Shown here one piece after another: positions 1 to 7,800 of a stretch of DNA of 37,743 nt. Numbering within the stretch: position 1 is the first letter of the stretch; each line of letters opens with the position of its first letter. A program made the position numbers and the translations under genes. The notes under the pieces were generated by a model that searched no databases, was not told the origin of the DNA, and saw nothing but the letters and a program-made list of their open reading frames with translations. Origin of the DNA: an uncultured Chlorobiota bacterium (lineage in GTDB: Bacteria; Bacteroidota; Bacteroidia; Bacteroidales; JAADGE01); assembly GCA_947311445.1 (NCBI GenBank), contig CAMZKV010000017.1, forward strand, positions 1 through 37,743. The letters are read 5' to 3'.

Positions 1-1
1 C

Positions 2-1930
2 GGAGACACTGCATACCTATCATGTGGTTTTGGAATTGTTGTTTTAAACACTGATAAAATTGAAATTTCTGACACTTACTTCATAGGAGAAAATTCGTCT
101 TATAAGAAGATTAATGACGTAACAATTTTTAACTCAAATATCTATGCTGCCACAGACGAAGGTTTATTATATGCTAATTTAAGTTCAAACCTTTCAAATT
201 TTGAAAATTGGCAATTACAAACCGACATCCCTAATTATCAACTTCCAATAAACGCAATTTTACCTTATAATGACCACTTATTTCTTAGTCAGTATAATTC
301 TTCAACTAACAGAAGTAATATATATAAATTTAAAGATAATATTTGGAGTATTTTTTCTTCTTCATTAAAAAGTTTTAGATCTTTTAGTAGTACTAATAAA
401 TTCCTTACAATAACTTTAAGTTCAGAATCAAAAGTGTATAATAAAAATTTAGCTGAAATTTCAAGCATAAAACCTTCATATTCTTTTGTAGATGATGAAG
501 TAAATCATTGGCCATTTATGAACTTTGGCTTTGCTGATGAAGACACAACTTTTTATATTGCAGACAAAAGATACGGTTTAGTTTTCGGAAAACAAGAAGA
601 GCTTTATTACACCTACCCAAACGGACCAATAAACAACACTACTGCAAGAGCAAAGTATATGAATGGTGAAATAATAACAACAAATGGAAATAATAAAGCA
701 CAAAAATGGCATAGTCCTATTTATAATGTTTTTAAAAATGAAGAATGGCAAACATATAGCGTAAGAAGAGACACTGCATTTAATTTTTTTTCAATAGCAG
801 TTAATCCGCTGAATCAAAAAAATATTTTTATTGGTTCATGGGGCTACGGAGTTTTTGAATTTAACAACAATGAATGGACAGACCATTACCATCATCAAAA
901 TAGTACTCTCCGCCCTGACATTAAAATTCCGGAATATGGCTTTATAAAAATTCCTGACATGGCTTTCGATAAAAACAATAATCTATGGATGCTAAATCAT
1001 CATGTTGTAAATCCTATTTCTGTTAAAACAAAAGACAATGAATGGGAAAGTTTTAATTTTAATGGTTTGATTACAAATTATTATCCTAACAAAATTTTAG
1101 TAACTGAAAGCAACAACAAATGGATAATACTGGGAGAAGCAAAAGGACTTCTAGTTTTTGATGATAATAATACTCCCCTTGACAAGAATGATGATACTTT
1201 TAAGAAATTTTCTCCTGTTGAAAGTAATGGAGAATTAATTTCAAATACTGTAAATTCAATTGCACAAGACAAGGAAGGAAAAATTTGGGTAGGAACTGAT
1301 GATGGCATTGTCGTTTATTACAATCCTGACAATGTATTTGAAGATAATTTCTATGCCGACAGAATCCAACTTACCTCATATGGAATTGACACATCAGAAC
1401 AATACCTTTTTAGCACAGATATTGTTACCGACATTGAAGTTGATGGAGCAAATAGGAAGTGGATTGCAACTAAAAGTTCCGGGGTTTTTTTAGTTTCTGA
1501 TAATGGAAAAGAGGAAGTTCATAATTTTAATAAGTTTAACAGTCCATTAATTTCTAATTCAATTAATGATATTTCAATTAATGATATTTCCGGTGAAGTA
1601 TTTATTCTTACAGATATAGGAATTATGTCTTACAGAAGTGATGCAACAAAAGCCACCGAAGAATTTGGAGATGTATATGTATTTCCTAATCCGGTTAGAC
1701 CCGAATATTCCGGAAAAATTACTGTAACAGGTTTGGCTGATGATGTAAATGTAAAATTTACGGATATTTCAGGAAATGCGGTTTATGAAACGACATCACT
1801 TGGAGGACAAGCAATTTGGGATGGCAATACTTTTGATGGCAGAAGAGTGAGTAGTGGAGTTTATCTTGTTTATTGCACTAATTTGGATGGCTCTCAAACT
1901 TTTGTAACAAAATTTCTATTTATGAATTAA
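2..1930 (+). CDS. porZ: PorZ-like T9SS beta-propeller protein (5' partial)
   Basis: This is the C-terminal part of a protein whose start lies before the window; frame 2 is open from base 2 to the TAA at 1930 (about 642 codons). The first residues (LSCGFGIVVLNTDKIEISDT) match what I recall of the N-terminal propeller of PorZ-type proteins. Two-component-regulator-type propeller repeats follow, seen as IWVGTDDGIVVY, RKWIATKSSGVFLV and INDISGEVFILTDIGIM. The last 80 residues form a beta-sandwich sorting-type domain with VFPNPVRPEYSG, then GQAIWDGNTFDGRRVSSGVY and a terminal FVTKFLFMN. In Porphyromonas gingivalis, PorZ works at the cell surface with the PorU sortase and delivers anionic LPS for cargo attachment. 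That role fits the T9SS cargo genes elsewhere in this window. A GTG at 434 could look like a start, but the upstream in-frame sequence is clearly part of the same fold. Confidence 0.85.
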   Translation, partial: GDTAYLSCGFGIVVLNTDKIEISDTYFIGENSSYKKINDVTIFNSNIYAATDEGLLYANLSSNLSNFENWQLQTDIPNYQLPINAILPYNDHLFLSQYNSSTNRSNIYKFKDNIWSIFSSSLKSFRSFSSTNKFLTITLSSESKVYNKNLAEISSIKPSYSFVDDEVNHWPFMNFGFADEDTTFYIADKRYGLVFGKQEELYYTYPNGPINNTTARAKYMNGEIITTNGNNKAQKWHSPIYNVFKNEEWQTYSVRRDTAFNFFSIAVNPLNQKNIFIGSWGYGVFEFNNNEWTDHYHHQNSTLRPDIKIPEYGFIKIPDMAFDKNNNLWMLNHHVVNPISVKTKDNEWESFNFNGLITNYYPNKILVTESNNKWIILGEAKGLLVFDDNNTPLDKNDDTFKKFSPVESNGELISNTVNSIAQDKEGKIWVGTDDGIVVYYNPDNVFEDNFYADRIQLTSYGIDTSEQYLFSTDIVTDIEVDGANRKWIATKSSGVFLVSDNGKEEVHNFNKFNSPLISNSINDISINDISGEVFILTDIGIMSYRSDATKATEEFGDVYVFPNPVRPEYSGKITVTGLADDVNVKFTDISGNAVYETTSLGGQAIWDGNTFDGRRVSSGVYLVYCTNLDGSQTFVTKFLFMN

Positions 1931-1934
1931 TAAG

Positions 1935-1965
1935 TTTGTAAAAAAGAATAAAAAATATAGTTTTG
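1935..1965 (+). promoter_or_regulatory. Bacteroidota-type promoter of tRNA-Leu
   Basis: TTTG at 1935-1938 and TAGTTTTG at 1958-1965 are separated by 19 bases, an exact match to the Bacteroidota primary-sigma consensus (TTTG, 19-21 bases, TAnnTTTG). Transcription would start near 1972, about ten bases before the tRNA. The element begins four bases after the porZ stop. Confidence 0.75.
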
Positions 1966-1982
1966 CAAACTCTAATTCAAAT

Positions 1983-2066
1983 GCCTGAGTGGCGGAATTG
2001 GTAGACGCGTTGGTCTCAAACACCAATGATAGCAATATCGTGCCGGTTCGACCCCGGCCTCAGGTA
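1983..2066 (+). tRNA. tRNA-Leu (anticodon CAA)
   Basis: Class II tRNA. The acceptor stem GCCTGAG (1983-1989) pairs with CTCAGGT (2059-2065), leaving one G-U pair, and the discriminator is A2066. The anticodon stem TTGGT/ACCAA encloses the loop CTCAAAC, so the anticodon is CAA, reading UUG. A long variable arm follows, then a perfect T-arm (GCCGG, TTCGACC, CCGGC at 2042-2058). The 3' CCA is not encoded. Confidence 0.95.
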
Positions 2067-2074
2067 CAAAACAT

Positions 2075-2110
2075 AAAAAAGTCAGTTCCATATAAAACTG
2101 ACTTTTTTTT
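2075..2110 (+). terminator. Bidirectional intrinsic terminator between tRNA-Leu and upp
   Basis: The stem GTCAGTT (2081-2087) pairs with AACTGAC (2096-2102) around an 8-base loop. Eight T follow on the plus strand, and six A precede the stem, giving a U-tract on the minus strand. It can end both the tRNA transcript and the leftward upp transcript, whose stop is 14 bases away. Confidence 0.8.
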
Positions 2111-2123
2111 GAATAAAACATAT

Positions 2124-2774
2124 TTATTTTTTGCTACCATACGCCAAATCTCCTGCATCTCCAAGACCTGGCACTATATACGATTTTGCTGTTAATTCGG
2201 CATCTACTGCTCCTGCCCAAATTGTATATTTTCCTTTTGGTAGGTTCTCTTGTAAAAACTCAATACCTTCTTTTGCTGCAATTATTGTAACAATATGTAT
2301 ATGTTTTGGATTATCATCTCTTGTTAGTTCTTTGTATGCCAAAACTAGTGAAGAGCCACTTGCTAACATAGGATCTGAAAGTATTAAAAATTTATCTTCT
2401 ATACTTGGAGATGATAAATACCCTGATTTTATTTCAAATGAGTTGTCTTTATGGTATTTCCTAAAAGAGCCAACAAAAGCATTTTGTGCATAATCAAAAT
2501 AATTCAAAAGTCCTTGATGCAATGGTAGTCCTGCACGCAAAACAGTAGCAAGCACAATATTGTCTTGCAAAATATTAATGTCTTCTGTTCCAAGTGGAGT
2601 GGTAATTTTTTCTTCCTTATACTCTAAGCTTTTACTAATTTCATAGGCAAAAATTTCTCCTATACGTTCTAAATTTCTTCTAAACCTTAACCTATCATTT
2701 TGAACATCAATATTTCTTATTTCAGCAATAAATTTATTAAAGACTGAATTTTGCTTACCCAATATTTTTACCAT
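2124..2774 (-). CDS. upp: Uracil phosphoribosyltransferase
   Basis: Upp converts uracil and PRPP to UMP in the cytoplasm, the key step of uracil salvage. The protein has 216 residues, close to the family norm. The PRPP-binding loop is DPMLASGSS at about 134-142, and the C-terminal uracil-binding segment VPGLGDAGDLAYG lies near 202-213. The substrate region with VLRAGLPLHQGLL is near 78-90. It sits 24 bases after nupG on the same strand and shares the block with udk, so transport and both salvage entry points (base and nucleoside) are encoded together. The product ends at the bidirectional terminator. No unusual residues were seen. Confidence 0.95.
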   Translation of the reverse strand: MVKILGKQNSVFNKFIAEIRNIDVQNDRLRFRRNLERIGEIFAYEISKSLEYKEEKITTPLGTEDINILQDNIVLATVLRAGLPLHQGLLNYFDYAQNAFVGSFRKYHKDNSFEIKSGYLSSPSIEDKFLILSDPMLASGSSLVLAYKELTRDDNPKHIHIVTIIAAKEGIEFLQENLPKGKYTIWAGAVDAELTAKSYIVPGLGDAGDLAYGSKK

Positions 2775-2798
2775 CTTTTCAATTTTTTAAATAAATTT

Positions 2799-4055
2799 TT
2801 AATGACTAAAATTTTTAATTTCTTCCGGATTGTGTTTATGTTTAAATAAAAAGATAAACAAAATTGCAACTATAAACGCATAACTTGCAAAAGCAATCCA
2901 AATATCTTTCCAATCCCAAATGCCTCCTGAAAGCACAAAAAATTTATCAATAATAACACCGCTTCCTAATGCTCCAATCATAGTTCCAAACCCATTAGTC
3001 ATCATCATAAAAAGCCCTTGAGCACTAGCTCGCATTTTACTGTCTGTTTCTGTTTCTATAAATAATGAACCAGAGATATTGAAGAAGTCAAATGCCATAC
3101 CATAAACAATTCCGGAAAGAATAATCATCCAAAGCCCTGCTCCTGGATCTCCAAAACCAAATAAAGCAAAACGAAGAACCCATGCAAACATACTAAAAAT
3201 CATAACTTTTTTAATTCCAAAACGTTTCAAGAAAAATGGTATTGATAGAATAAATAAAGTTTCAGATATTTGAGATATAGACATTATTATTGTTGAATAT
3301 CTTACTACAAAAGAATCGGCAAATTCCGGAACATCTTTAAAGTGGTCTAAAAAACGGTCTCCGTACATATTTGTTAATTGTAAGGAAGCTCCCAAAAGCA
3401 TAGAAAAAATAAAGAAAATTGCCATTTTGTAATTACCAAATAATTTAAAAGCCTCTAGCCCAAATAGTTTTACAAAAGAAGATTTTTCTGCAACTTTCTG
3501 TTGTGGTGGGCATTTTGGCAAAGTAAAAGAGTATATTCCTAAAATAAGTGAAGCGATGGCTGAGATATAAAATTGATTTTCACTTGATTTATTACCTGTT
3601 AAATTTGTAAACCACATTGCAGCAATAAACCCAATTGTTCCCCATACTCTAATTGGCGGGAAACTTTTCACAACATCCATCTTTGCCATATTCAGAGCAT
3701 TATAGGCAATTGTATTTGTGAGTGCTATTGTGGGCATATAAAAACTCATTGCAATAAGCATAACCCAAAAGAAAGTATTTGGGTCTGTAATAAATGGAAA
3801 ACTTGCCACAGCCATACCTGCAATTATATGAGAAACTGCATATACAACTTCGGCATTAACCCATCTGTCGGCTATAATTCCGGTTATTGTGGGCATAAAT
3901 AATGATGCTATTCCAAGTGTAAGAAAAACCATACCAAATTCTGTTGGTCCCCAGCCCATTGTTCCAAACCAATAATTTGCAAATGTTATCAGCCAAGCTC
4001 CCCAAACAAAAAATTGGAGAAAATTCATAACAATTAATCTAAATTTCATTCCCAT
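2799..4055 (-). CDS. nupG: Nucleoside:proton symporter, NupG type (MFS)
   Basis: Inner-membrane permease of 418 residues with about 12 hydrophobic segments. It resembles E. coli NupG/XapB (NHS family) throughout: LQFFVWGAWL near the start, the stretch around FPPIRVWGTIGF, IMSISQISETLFILSIPFFL, and AFDFFNISGSLF followed by RASAQGLFMMMTNGFG. Even the final Ser-His matches E. coli NupG as I recall it. The family imports purine and pyrimidine nucleosides with protons. It lies between the bifunctional nuclease gene (29 bases upstream) and upp (24 bases downstream), which supports a role in feeding uridine and related nucleosides to Udk and Upp. Substrate range cannot be read from the sequence. Confidence 0.92.
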   Translation of the reverse strand: MGMKFRLIVMNFLQFFVWGAWLITFANYWFGTMGWGPTEFGMVFLTLGIASLFMPTITGIIADRWVNAEVVYAVSHIIAGMAVASFPFITDPNTFFWVMLIAMSFYMPTIALTNTIAYNALNMAKMDVVKSFPPIRVWGTIGFIAAMWFTNLTGNKSSENQFYISAIASLILGIYSFTLPKCPPQQKVAEKSSFVKLFGLEAFKLFGNYKMAIFFIFSMLLGASLQLTNMYGDRFLDHFKDVPEFADSFVVRYSTIIMSISQISETLFILSIPFFLKRFGIKKVMIFSMFAWVLRFALFGFGDPGAGLWMIILSGIVYGMAFDFFNISGSLFIETETDSKMRASAQGLFMMMTNGFGTMIGALGSGVIIDKFFVLSGGIWDWKDIWIAFASYAFIVAILFIFLFKHKHNPEEIKNFSH

Positions 4056-4084
4056 ATCTTTCTAAAATTAATATTCTTGATATA

Positions 4085-4657
4085 TTACTTTATTTTTCTA
4101 TTTTTAATTTCATCTCTTATTTTTGAAGCAGTTTCATAATCTTCATTATCTATTGCTTCTTTCATCATATCCTTTAATTCTTTATCTGAATAATCTTTAT
4201 ATGTTTTTTCTTTTGATTCAACTTCTTCTTCTCTAATAACTTCATCACTTGAAATATTAATACTTGCTTTCTCCATAATGGTTTCTTTAACAAATATTGG
4301 AGCTTTGAGTCTTAAAGCAATAGCAATAGCATCAGATGTTCTTGCATCAATTTTAATTTTCGTATTATCTTTTTTGCAAATAAGTTCAGAATAAAATATC
4401 CCTTCTTCAAGTCTAATAATATTTACTTCAAGAACTTTAATTTTAAAAGAATTTACCATACTTACAAACAAATCATGAGTTAAGGGTCTAAAAGGATTAA
4501 GTCCTTCTAACTGAATTGCAATGGATTGAGCCTCGGAGGTTCCAATTATTACGGGCAACCTTCTTCCTCCCTTTTCTTCTTCAAGGATTAGAGCATATGC
4601 ACCATGTCTGGTTTGGCTGTAGGATAAACCTGCAATTTTTAAACGAATTTTCTTCAC
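4085..4657 (-). CDS. Bifunctional nuclease family protein (DUF151) with C-terminal UVR motif
   Basis: 190 residues. Residues 1-125 form a DUF151/BFN domain: the LPVIIGTSEAQSIAIQLEG segment at about 34-52 and DARTSDAIAIALR at 104-116 are hallmark stretches. After a charged linker, residues about 155-188 form a UvrB/UvrC-type UVR helix pair with LKDMMKEAIDNEDYETASKIRDEI. Some family members have DNase and RNase activity, but the role in Bacteroidota is not established. Translation probably starts at GTG (4657-4655): the only nearby upstream ATG is out of frame and runs into a TGA overlapping the GTG. A promoter-like element (4699-4729) lies just upstream, so this gene may open a separate transcript with nupG and upp. 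Confidence 0.88.
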   Translation of the reverse strand: MKKIRLKIAGLSYSQTRHGAYALILEEEKGGRRLPVIIGTSEAQSIAIQLEGLNPFRPLTHDLFVSMVNSFKIKVLEVNIIRLEEGIFYSELICKKDNTKIKIDARTSDAIAIALRLKAPIFVKETIMEKASINISSDEVIREEEVESKEKTYKDYSDKELKDMMKEAIDNEDYETASKIRDEIKNRKIK

Positions 4658-4698
4658 AAGATTAAAGTTCTTTTTAACATTTTATATCAACTAAAAAA

Positions 4699-4729
4699 CA
4701 AAGTTAAAAATTAGCATTTATTAAGCAAT
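4699..4729 (-). promoter_or_regulatory. Candidate promoter for the DUF151-nupG-upp transcript
   Basis: Read on the minus strand, ATTG (4729-4726) is followed after 19 bases by TAACTTTG (4706-4699). The -7 element is a perfect TAnnTTTG and the -33 element has one mismatch. The start would fall near 4693, about 35 bases before the GTG start codon. Confidence 0.5.
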
Positions 4730-4731
4730 AT

Positions 4732-5439
4732 TTATTCTACACTTATAATATTTTCGGGCAAAATTAAATCTTGATTTTTATATCTCAGAAATAATTGAAC
4801 TACAGCAACAACGTCCTTTTCGCAATATTTTACAATACGTTCAATGTCATTATCTTCATAAAAAACTTTTGAAACCATACTTCCGTCAATATCATCTTTT
4901 GGTGTGGGAATGTTAAAAATTTCAGTTAAAAGCTCTAATGAAGTGTAGTGTTTATAATCTCCAAATTTCCACAATTCAAGTGTGTCCAAATGCTTAATTT
5001 CCCATGGTTTTTTTCCTGCTAAATCTAAGATTTTAGGTAAACTAATTCCATTTATAAGCATTCTTCGGGCAATATACGGATAATCAAATTCTTTTCCATT
5101 ATGAGCACATAAATATTTGTCATTTTTATTGAAATATTTTATTGTAAGCTCTCTAAATTCGTGTAAAAGTTTCCTTTCATCATTTCCATAAAACGATTTT
5201 AGTCTCAATTTTTCTTCTGTAATAAAACCAACAGAAATACATATTATTTTTCCAAATTCAGCATAAATTCCCGCTTTTTTCCATACATCAGCCGGAGCTT
5301 CGTCTTCTTTTAGGAAATATGCGGATTTTTTTGCCCAGAGGTTTTTCCAACTATCTTTTAAATCATTATAAAATTGAAATTGAGGGACGGTTTCAATATC
5401 AAGAAATAGTATTTGATTATTTTTGATATTATTCAACAT
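4732..5439 (-). CDS. DEDDy-type 3'-5' exonuclease (PolB-exonuclease-like)
   Basis: 235-residue stand-alone RNase H-like exonuclease. The three exo motifs are visible: ExoI with LDIET (Asp14, Glu16), ExoII with AHNGKEFDYPYI (Asp119), and ExoIII with YCEKD (Tyr205 and Asp209, the YxxxD form). All four metal ligands and the general-base tyrosine are therefore present, so an active two-metal nuclease is expected. It matches the predicted family related to the proofreading domain of PolB, without a polymerase part. Substrate and role are unknown. The gene begins two bases after the udk stop, so the two are almost certainly co-transcribed. Confidence 0.85.
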   Translation of the reverse strand: MLNNIKNNQILFLDIETVPQFQFYNDLKDSWKNLWAKKSAYFLKEDEAPADVWKKAGIYAEFGKIICISVGFITEEKLRLKSFYGNDERKLLHEFRELTIKYFNKNDKYLCAHNGKEFDYPYIARRMLINGISLPKILDLAGKKPWEIKHLDTLELWKFGDYKHYTSLELLTEIFNIPTPKDDIDGSMVSKVFYEDNDIERIVKYCEKDVVAVVQLFLRYKNQDLILPENIISVE

Positions 5440-5441
5440 TT

Positions 5442-6059
5442 TTATTTTGTTTTTTTAAGATTCTTTTCAATTATAACTGAAAGAACTTCAATTGCAACTT
5501 TATTGTGTCCTCCTTGCGGAATAATTAAATCTGCAAAACTTTTTGATGGCTCAATAAATTGAAGGTGCATTGGTTTAACGGAATCTTCGTATCGTTCTAA
5601 TACTTTTTTCACATCTCTGCCTCTTTCTGCAATATCTCGCATTATAACTCGCCCTAACCTGTCATCATCATCAGCATAAACAAATATTTTTATATCAAAA
5701 AGATCTCGTAGTTTTTTGTTTGTTAAAATTAAAATTCCTTCTACAATAACTACATCGTGGGGTTCAATTGTCTTAGTTTCTTTTTTTCTTGTACAAGTTA
5801 AATATGAATAAATTGGTTCATTAATTGATTTTCCTTTTTTAAGTCTTTTTAAATGCTCAATTAACAGTTCAAACTCAATAGAATTAGGGTGGTCAAAATT
5901 TATTTTTTGTCTTTCTTCAAGAGGCAGCTGGCTATTATCTTTATAATACGAATCTTGCGAAAGTATAGCAACTTTTCCAGTTGGCAATTGCTCTACAAGT
6001 TTTTTAACAACAGTTGTTTTTCCTGAACCGGTTCCTCCGGCAATTCCTATAACTAACAT
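5442..6059 (-). CDS. udk: Uridine/cytidine kinase
   Basis: Udk phosphorylates uridine or cytidine to the monophosphate with ATP or GTP. The protein has 205 residues, the usual length. Walker A is GGTGSGKTT at 8-16. SQDSYYKD (around 34-41) and FDHPNSIEFELL are the family's substrate-lid stretches. VIVEGILIL is the Walker B region, and RDIAERGRDVKKVLERY is the arginine-rich C-terminal segment. It completes the nucleoside branch of salvage with nupG and upp. The exonuclease gene follows after two bases. A TAATTTTG sequence at 6098-6091 could be a -7 element, but no matching -33 element is present. Confidence 0.95.
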   Translation of the reverse strand: MLVIGIAGGTGSGKTTVVKKLVEQLPTGKVAILSQDSYYKDNSQLPLEERQKINFDHPNSIEFELLIEHLKRLKKGKSINEPIYSYLTCTRKKETKTIEPHDVVIVEGILILTNKKLRDLFDIKIFVYADDDDRLGRVIMRDIAERGRDVKKVLERYEDSVKPMHLQFIEPSKSFADLIIPQGGHNKVAIEVLSVIIEKNLKKTK

Positions 6060-6189
6060 TTTTTTTAATTTTGAAGATTAGAAGACCTTTCAAAATTAAC
6101 AAATATTTTTAAACTTAAAAGATTTGACTAAACATATTGTTTTAATCGGCATGAAAAAGAGCATTATTAATGTGAGTTAATGAAAAAAA

Positions 6190-7737
6190 TTACAAAGGAA
6201 TATTATTATGTTTTTTCTTTGGCAATTTATCAACTTTATTTTCTAACATTTTAAAACCTCTTATTAATCTTCCTCTTGTATCTTCCGGCCTAATAACCTC
6301 ATCAATATATCCTCTTGCTGCCGCTATGTATGGATTTGCAAACATTTCATTATATTCATCTTCTTTTTCTTTCAGTTTTTTAGAAGAATCTTTTGCTTCT
6401 AAAATTTCTTTTTTAAAAATAATTTCGGCTGCTCCTTTTGCTCCCATAACAGCAATTTCGGCAGTTGGCCAAGCAAAATTCAAATCAGCTCCAATGTGTT
6501 TGGAATTCATAACATCATATGCCCCTCCGTATGCTTTTCTGGTAATTACAGTAATTCTGGGAACTGTTGCCTCCGAAAAAGCAAAGAGTAATTTTGCTCC
6601 ATTTGTAATTATTCCTCTCCATTCTTGGTCAGTTCCCGGAAGGAAACCCGGCACATCTTCAAAAACTAAAAGAGGGATATTAAAAGCATCGCAAAAACGA
6701 ACAAAACGAGCTCCTTTTTTTGATGATTCAATATCTAAAACTCCTGCCATTGACATTGGTTGGTTGGCTACAATTCCAATACTTCTTCCGGCTAAACGTG
6801 CAAAACCTACAACAATATTCTCGGCATAGTCTTTATGAACTTCATAAAAAGATTCTTTATCAATTACTTTACAAATAACTTCTTTAATATTATATGGTTG
6901 ATTAGGGTTTTCGGGTACAATTGAGTTTAATTCAGGATTTGCTTCATTATCTCTTTCATATTGTATTTCAGGAGTTGTGTCTTCGCAATTTTGCGGAATA
7001 TAACTTAATAGTTTTTTTATTTGTTCAATTGCATCAACATCGTTAAATGCAGTAAAATGTGCAACTCCGGATTTTGTTGAATGTGCACTTGCCCCTCCCA
7101 ATTCTTCTGCTGTAACTTCTTCATGAGTAACAGTTTTAACAACATTTGGTCCTGTAACAAACATATAAGATGAGCCTTCAACCATAATATTAAAATCGGT
7201 AATTGCAGGAGAATAAACAGCCCCTCCTGCACAAGGTCCCATTATTGCAGAAATTTGCGGAACTACACCGGATGCTAATGTGTTTTTATAAAAAATATCT
7301 GCATAGCCTCCAAGTGAAACAACTCCCTCTTGAATTCTTGCTCCTCCTGAATCGTTTAATCCAATAAGAGGTGCTCCATTTTTCATGGCAAGATCCATTA
7401 TTTTAACAATTTTTTCGGCATGTGCTTCTGCTAGAGAGCCACCAAATATTGTAAAATCTTGCGAAAATATATAAACTAAACGTTGATTTACAGTTCCATA
7501 TCCGGTTACAACACCGTCTCCTAAAGGAATGTTTTTATCTAGTCCGAAATCTTGCGACCTGTGAGTTACAAATCTTCCTGTTTCTTGGAAAGAACCTTCG
7601 TCCATTAGTAACTCAACTCTTTCTCTTGCAGTAAGTTTACCTTTTTTATGTTGTTTTTCTATTCTATGTTTTCCTCCTCCTTGAAGTGCTTTTTTATTGG
7701 TTTTTTCAAGTCTGTTAAATTTATCTTTATTTATCAT
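6190..7737 (-). CDS. Biotin-dependent acyl-CoA carboxylase, carboxyltransferase (beta) subunit
   Basis: 515 residues from the chosen start. Both crotonase-like halves of the carboxyltransferase are present: the N-half with [10 protein letters not shown], the oxyanion-type segment [14 protein letters not shown] and [13 protein letters not shown], and the C-half with [29 protein letters not shown] and [12 protein letters not shown]. The family includes propionyl-CoA carboxylase beta and the alpha subunit of methylmalonyl-CoA decarboxylase; the sequence alone does not separate them. No biotin carboxylase, biotin carrier or decarboxylase membrane gene is adjacent, so its partners must lie elsewhere. 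An in-frame ATG exists 11 codons upstream (7770), but the residues it adds do not look like the family, and [18 protein letters not shown] is the more usual N-terminus. TAAATTTG at 7775-7768 may be its -7 element. Confidence 0.9.
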   Translation of the reverse strand: MINKDKFNRLEKTNKKALQGGGKHRIEKQHKKGKLTARERVELLMDEGSFQETGRFVTHRSQDFGLDKNIPLGDGVVTGYGTVNQRLVYIFSQDFTIFGGSLAEAHAEKIVKIMDLAMKNGAPLIGLNDSGGARIQEGVVSLGGYADIFYKNTLASGVVPQISAIMGPCAGGAVYSPAITDFNIMVEGSSYMFVTGPNVVKTVTHEEVTAEELGGASAHSTKSGVAHFTAFNDVDAIEQIKKLLSYIPQNCEDTTPEIQYERDNEANPELNSIVPENPNQPYNIKEVICKVIDKESFYEVHKDYAENIVVGFARLAGRSIGIVANQPMSMAGVLDIESSKKGARFVRFCDAFNIPLLVFEDVPGFLPGTDQEWRGIITNGAKLLFAFSEATVPRITVITRKAYGGAYDVMNSKHIGADLNFAWPTAEIAVMGAKGAAEIIFKKEILEAKDSSKKLKEKEDEYNEMFANPYIAAARGYIDEVIRPEDTRGRLIRGFKMLENKVDKLPKKKHNNIPL

Positions 7738-7800
7738 TGTATGTAAATATTTATATATTTTCAACAACAAATTTACAAAAAAAGTCTTTTAAAAAGCATT

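Noticed and set aside
1989-2195. Short plus-strand ORF beginning inside the tRNA-Leu
   Set aside because: It runs through the tRNA, the terminator and the antisense of upp; its start is the tRNA sequence itself, so it is not a gene.
2799-6059. Nucleotide-dependent defence operon because of the two nuclease genes
   Set aside because: The neighbours are housekeeping salvage genes and both nucleases belong to widely distributed families with no defence domain.
6091-6098. TAATTTTG (minus strand) upstream of udk as a promoter
   Set aside because: There is no TTTG-like element 19-21 bases further upstream; a lone 8-base match is expected by chance in such AT-rich DNA.
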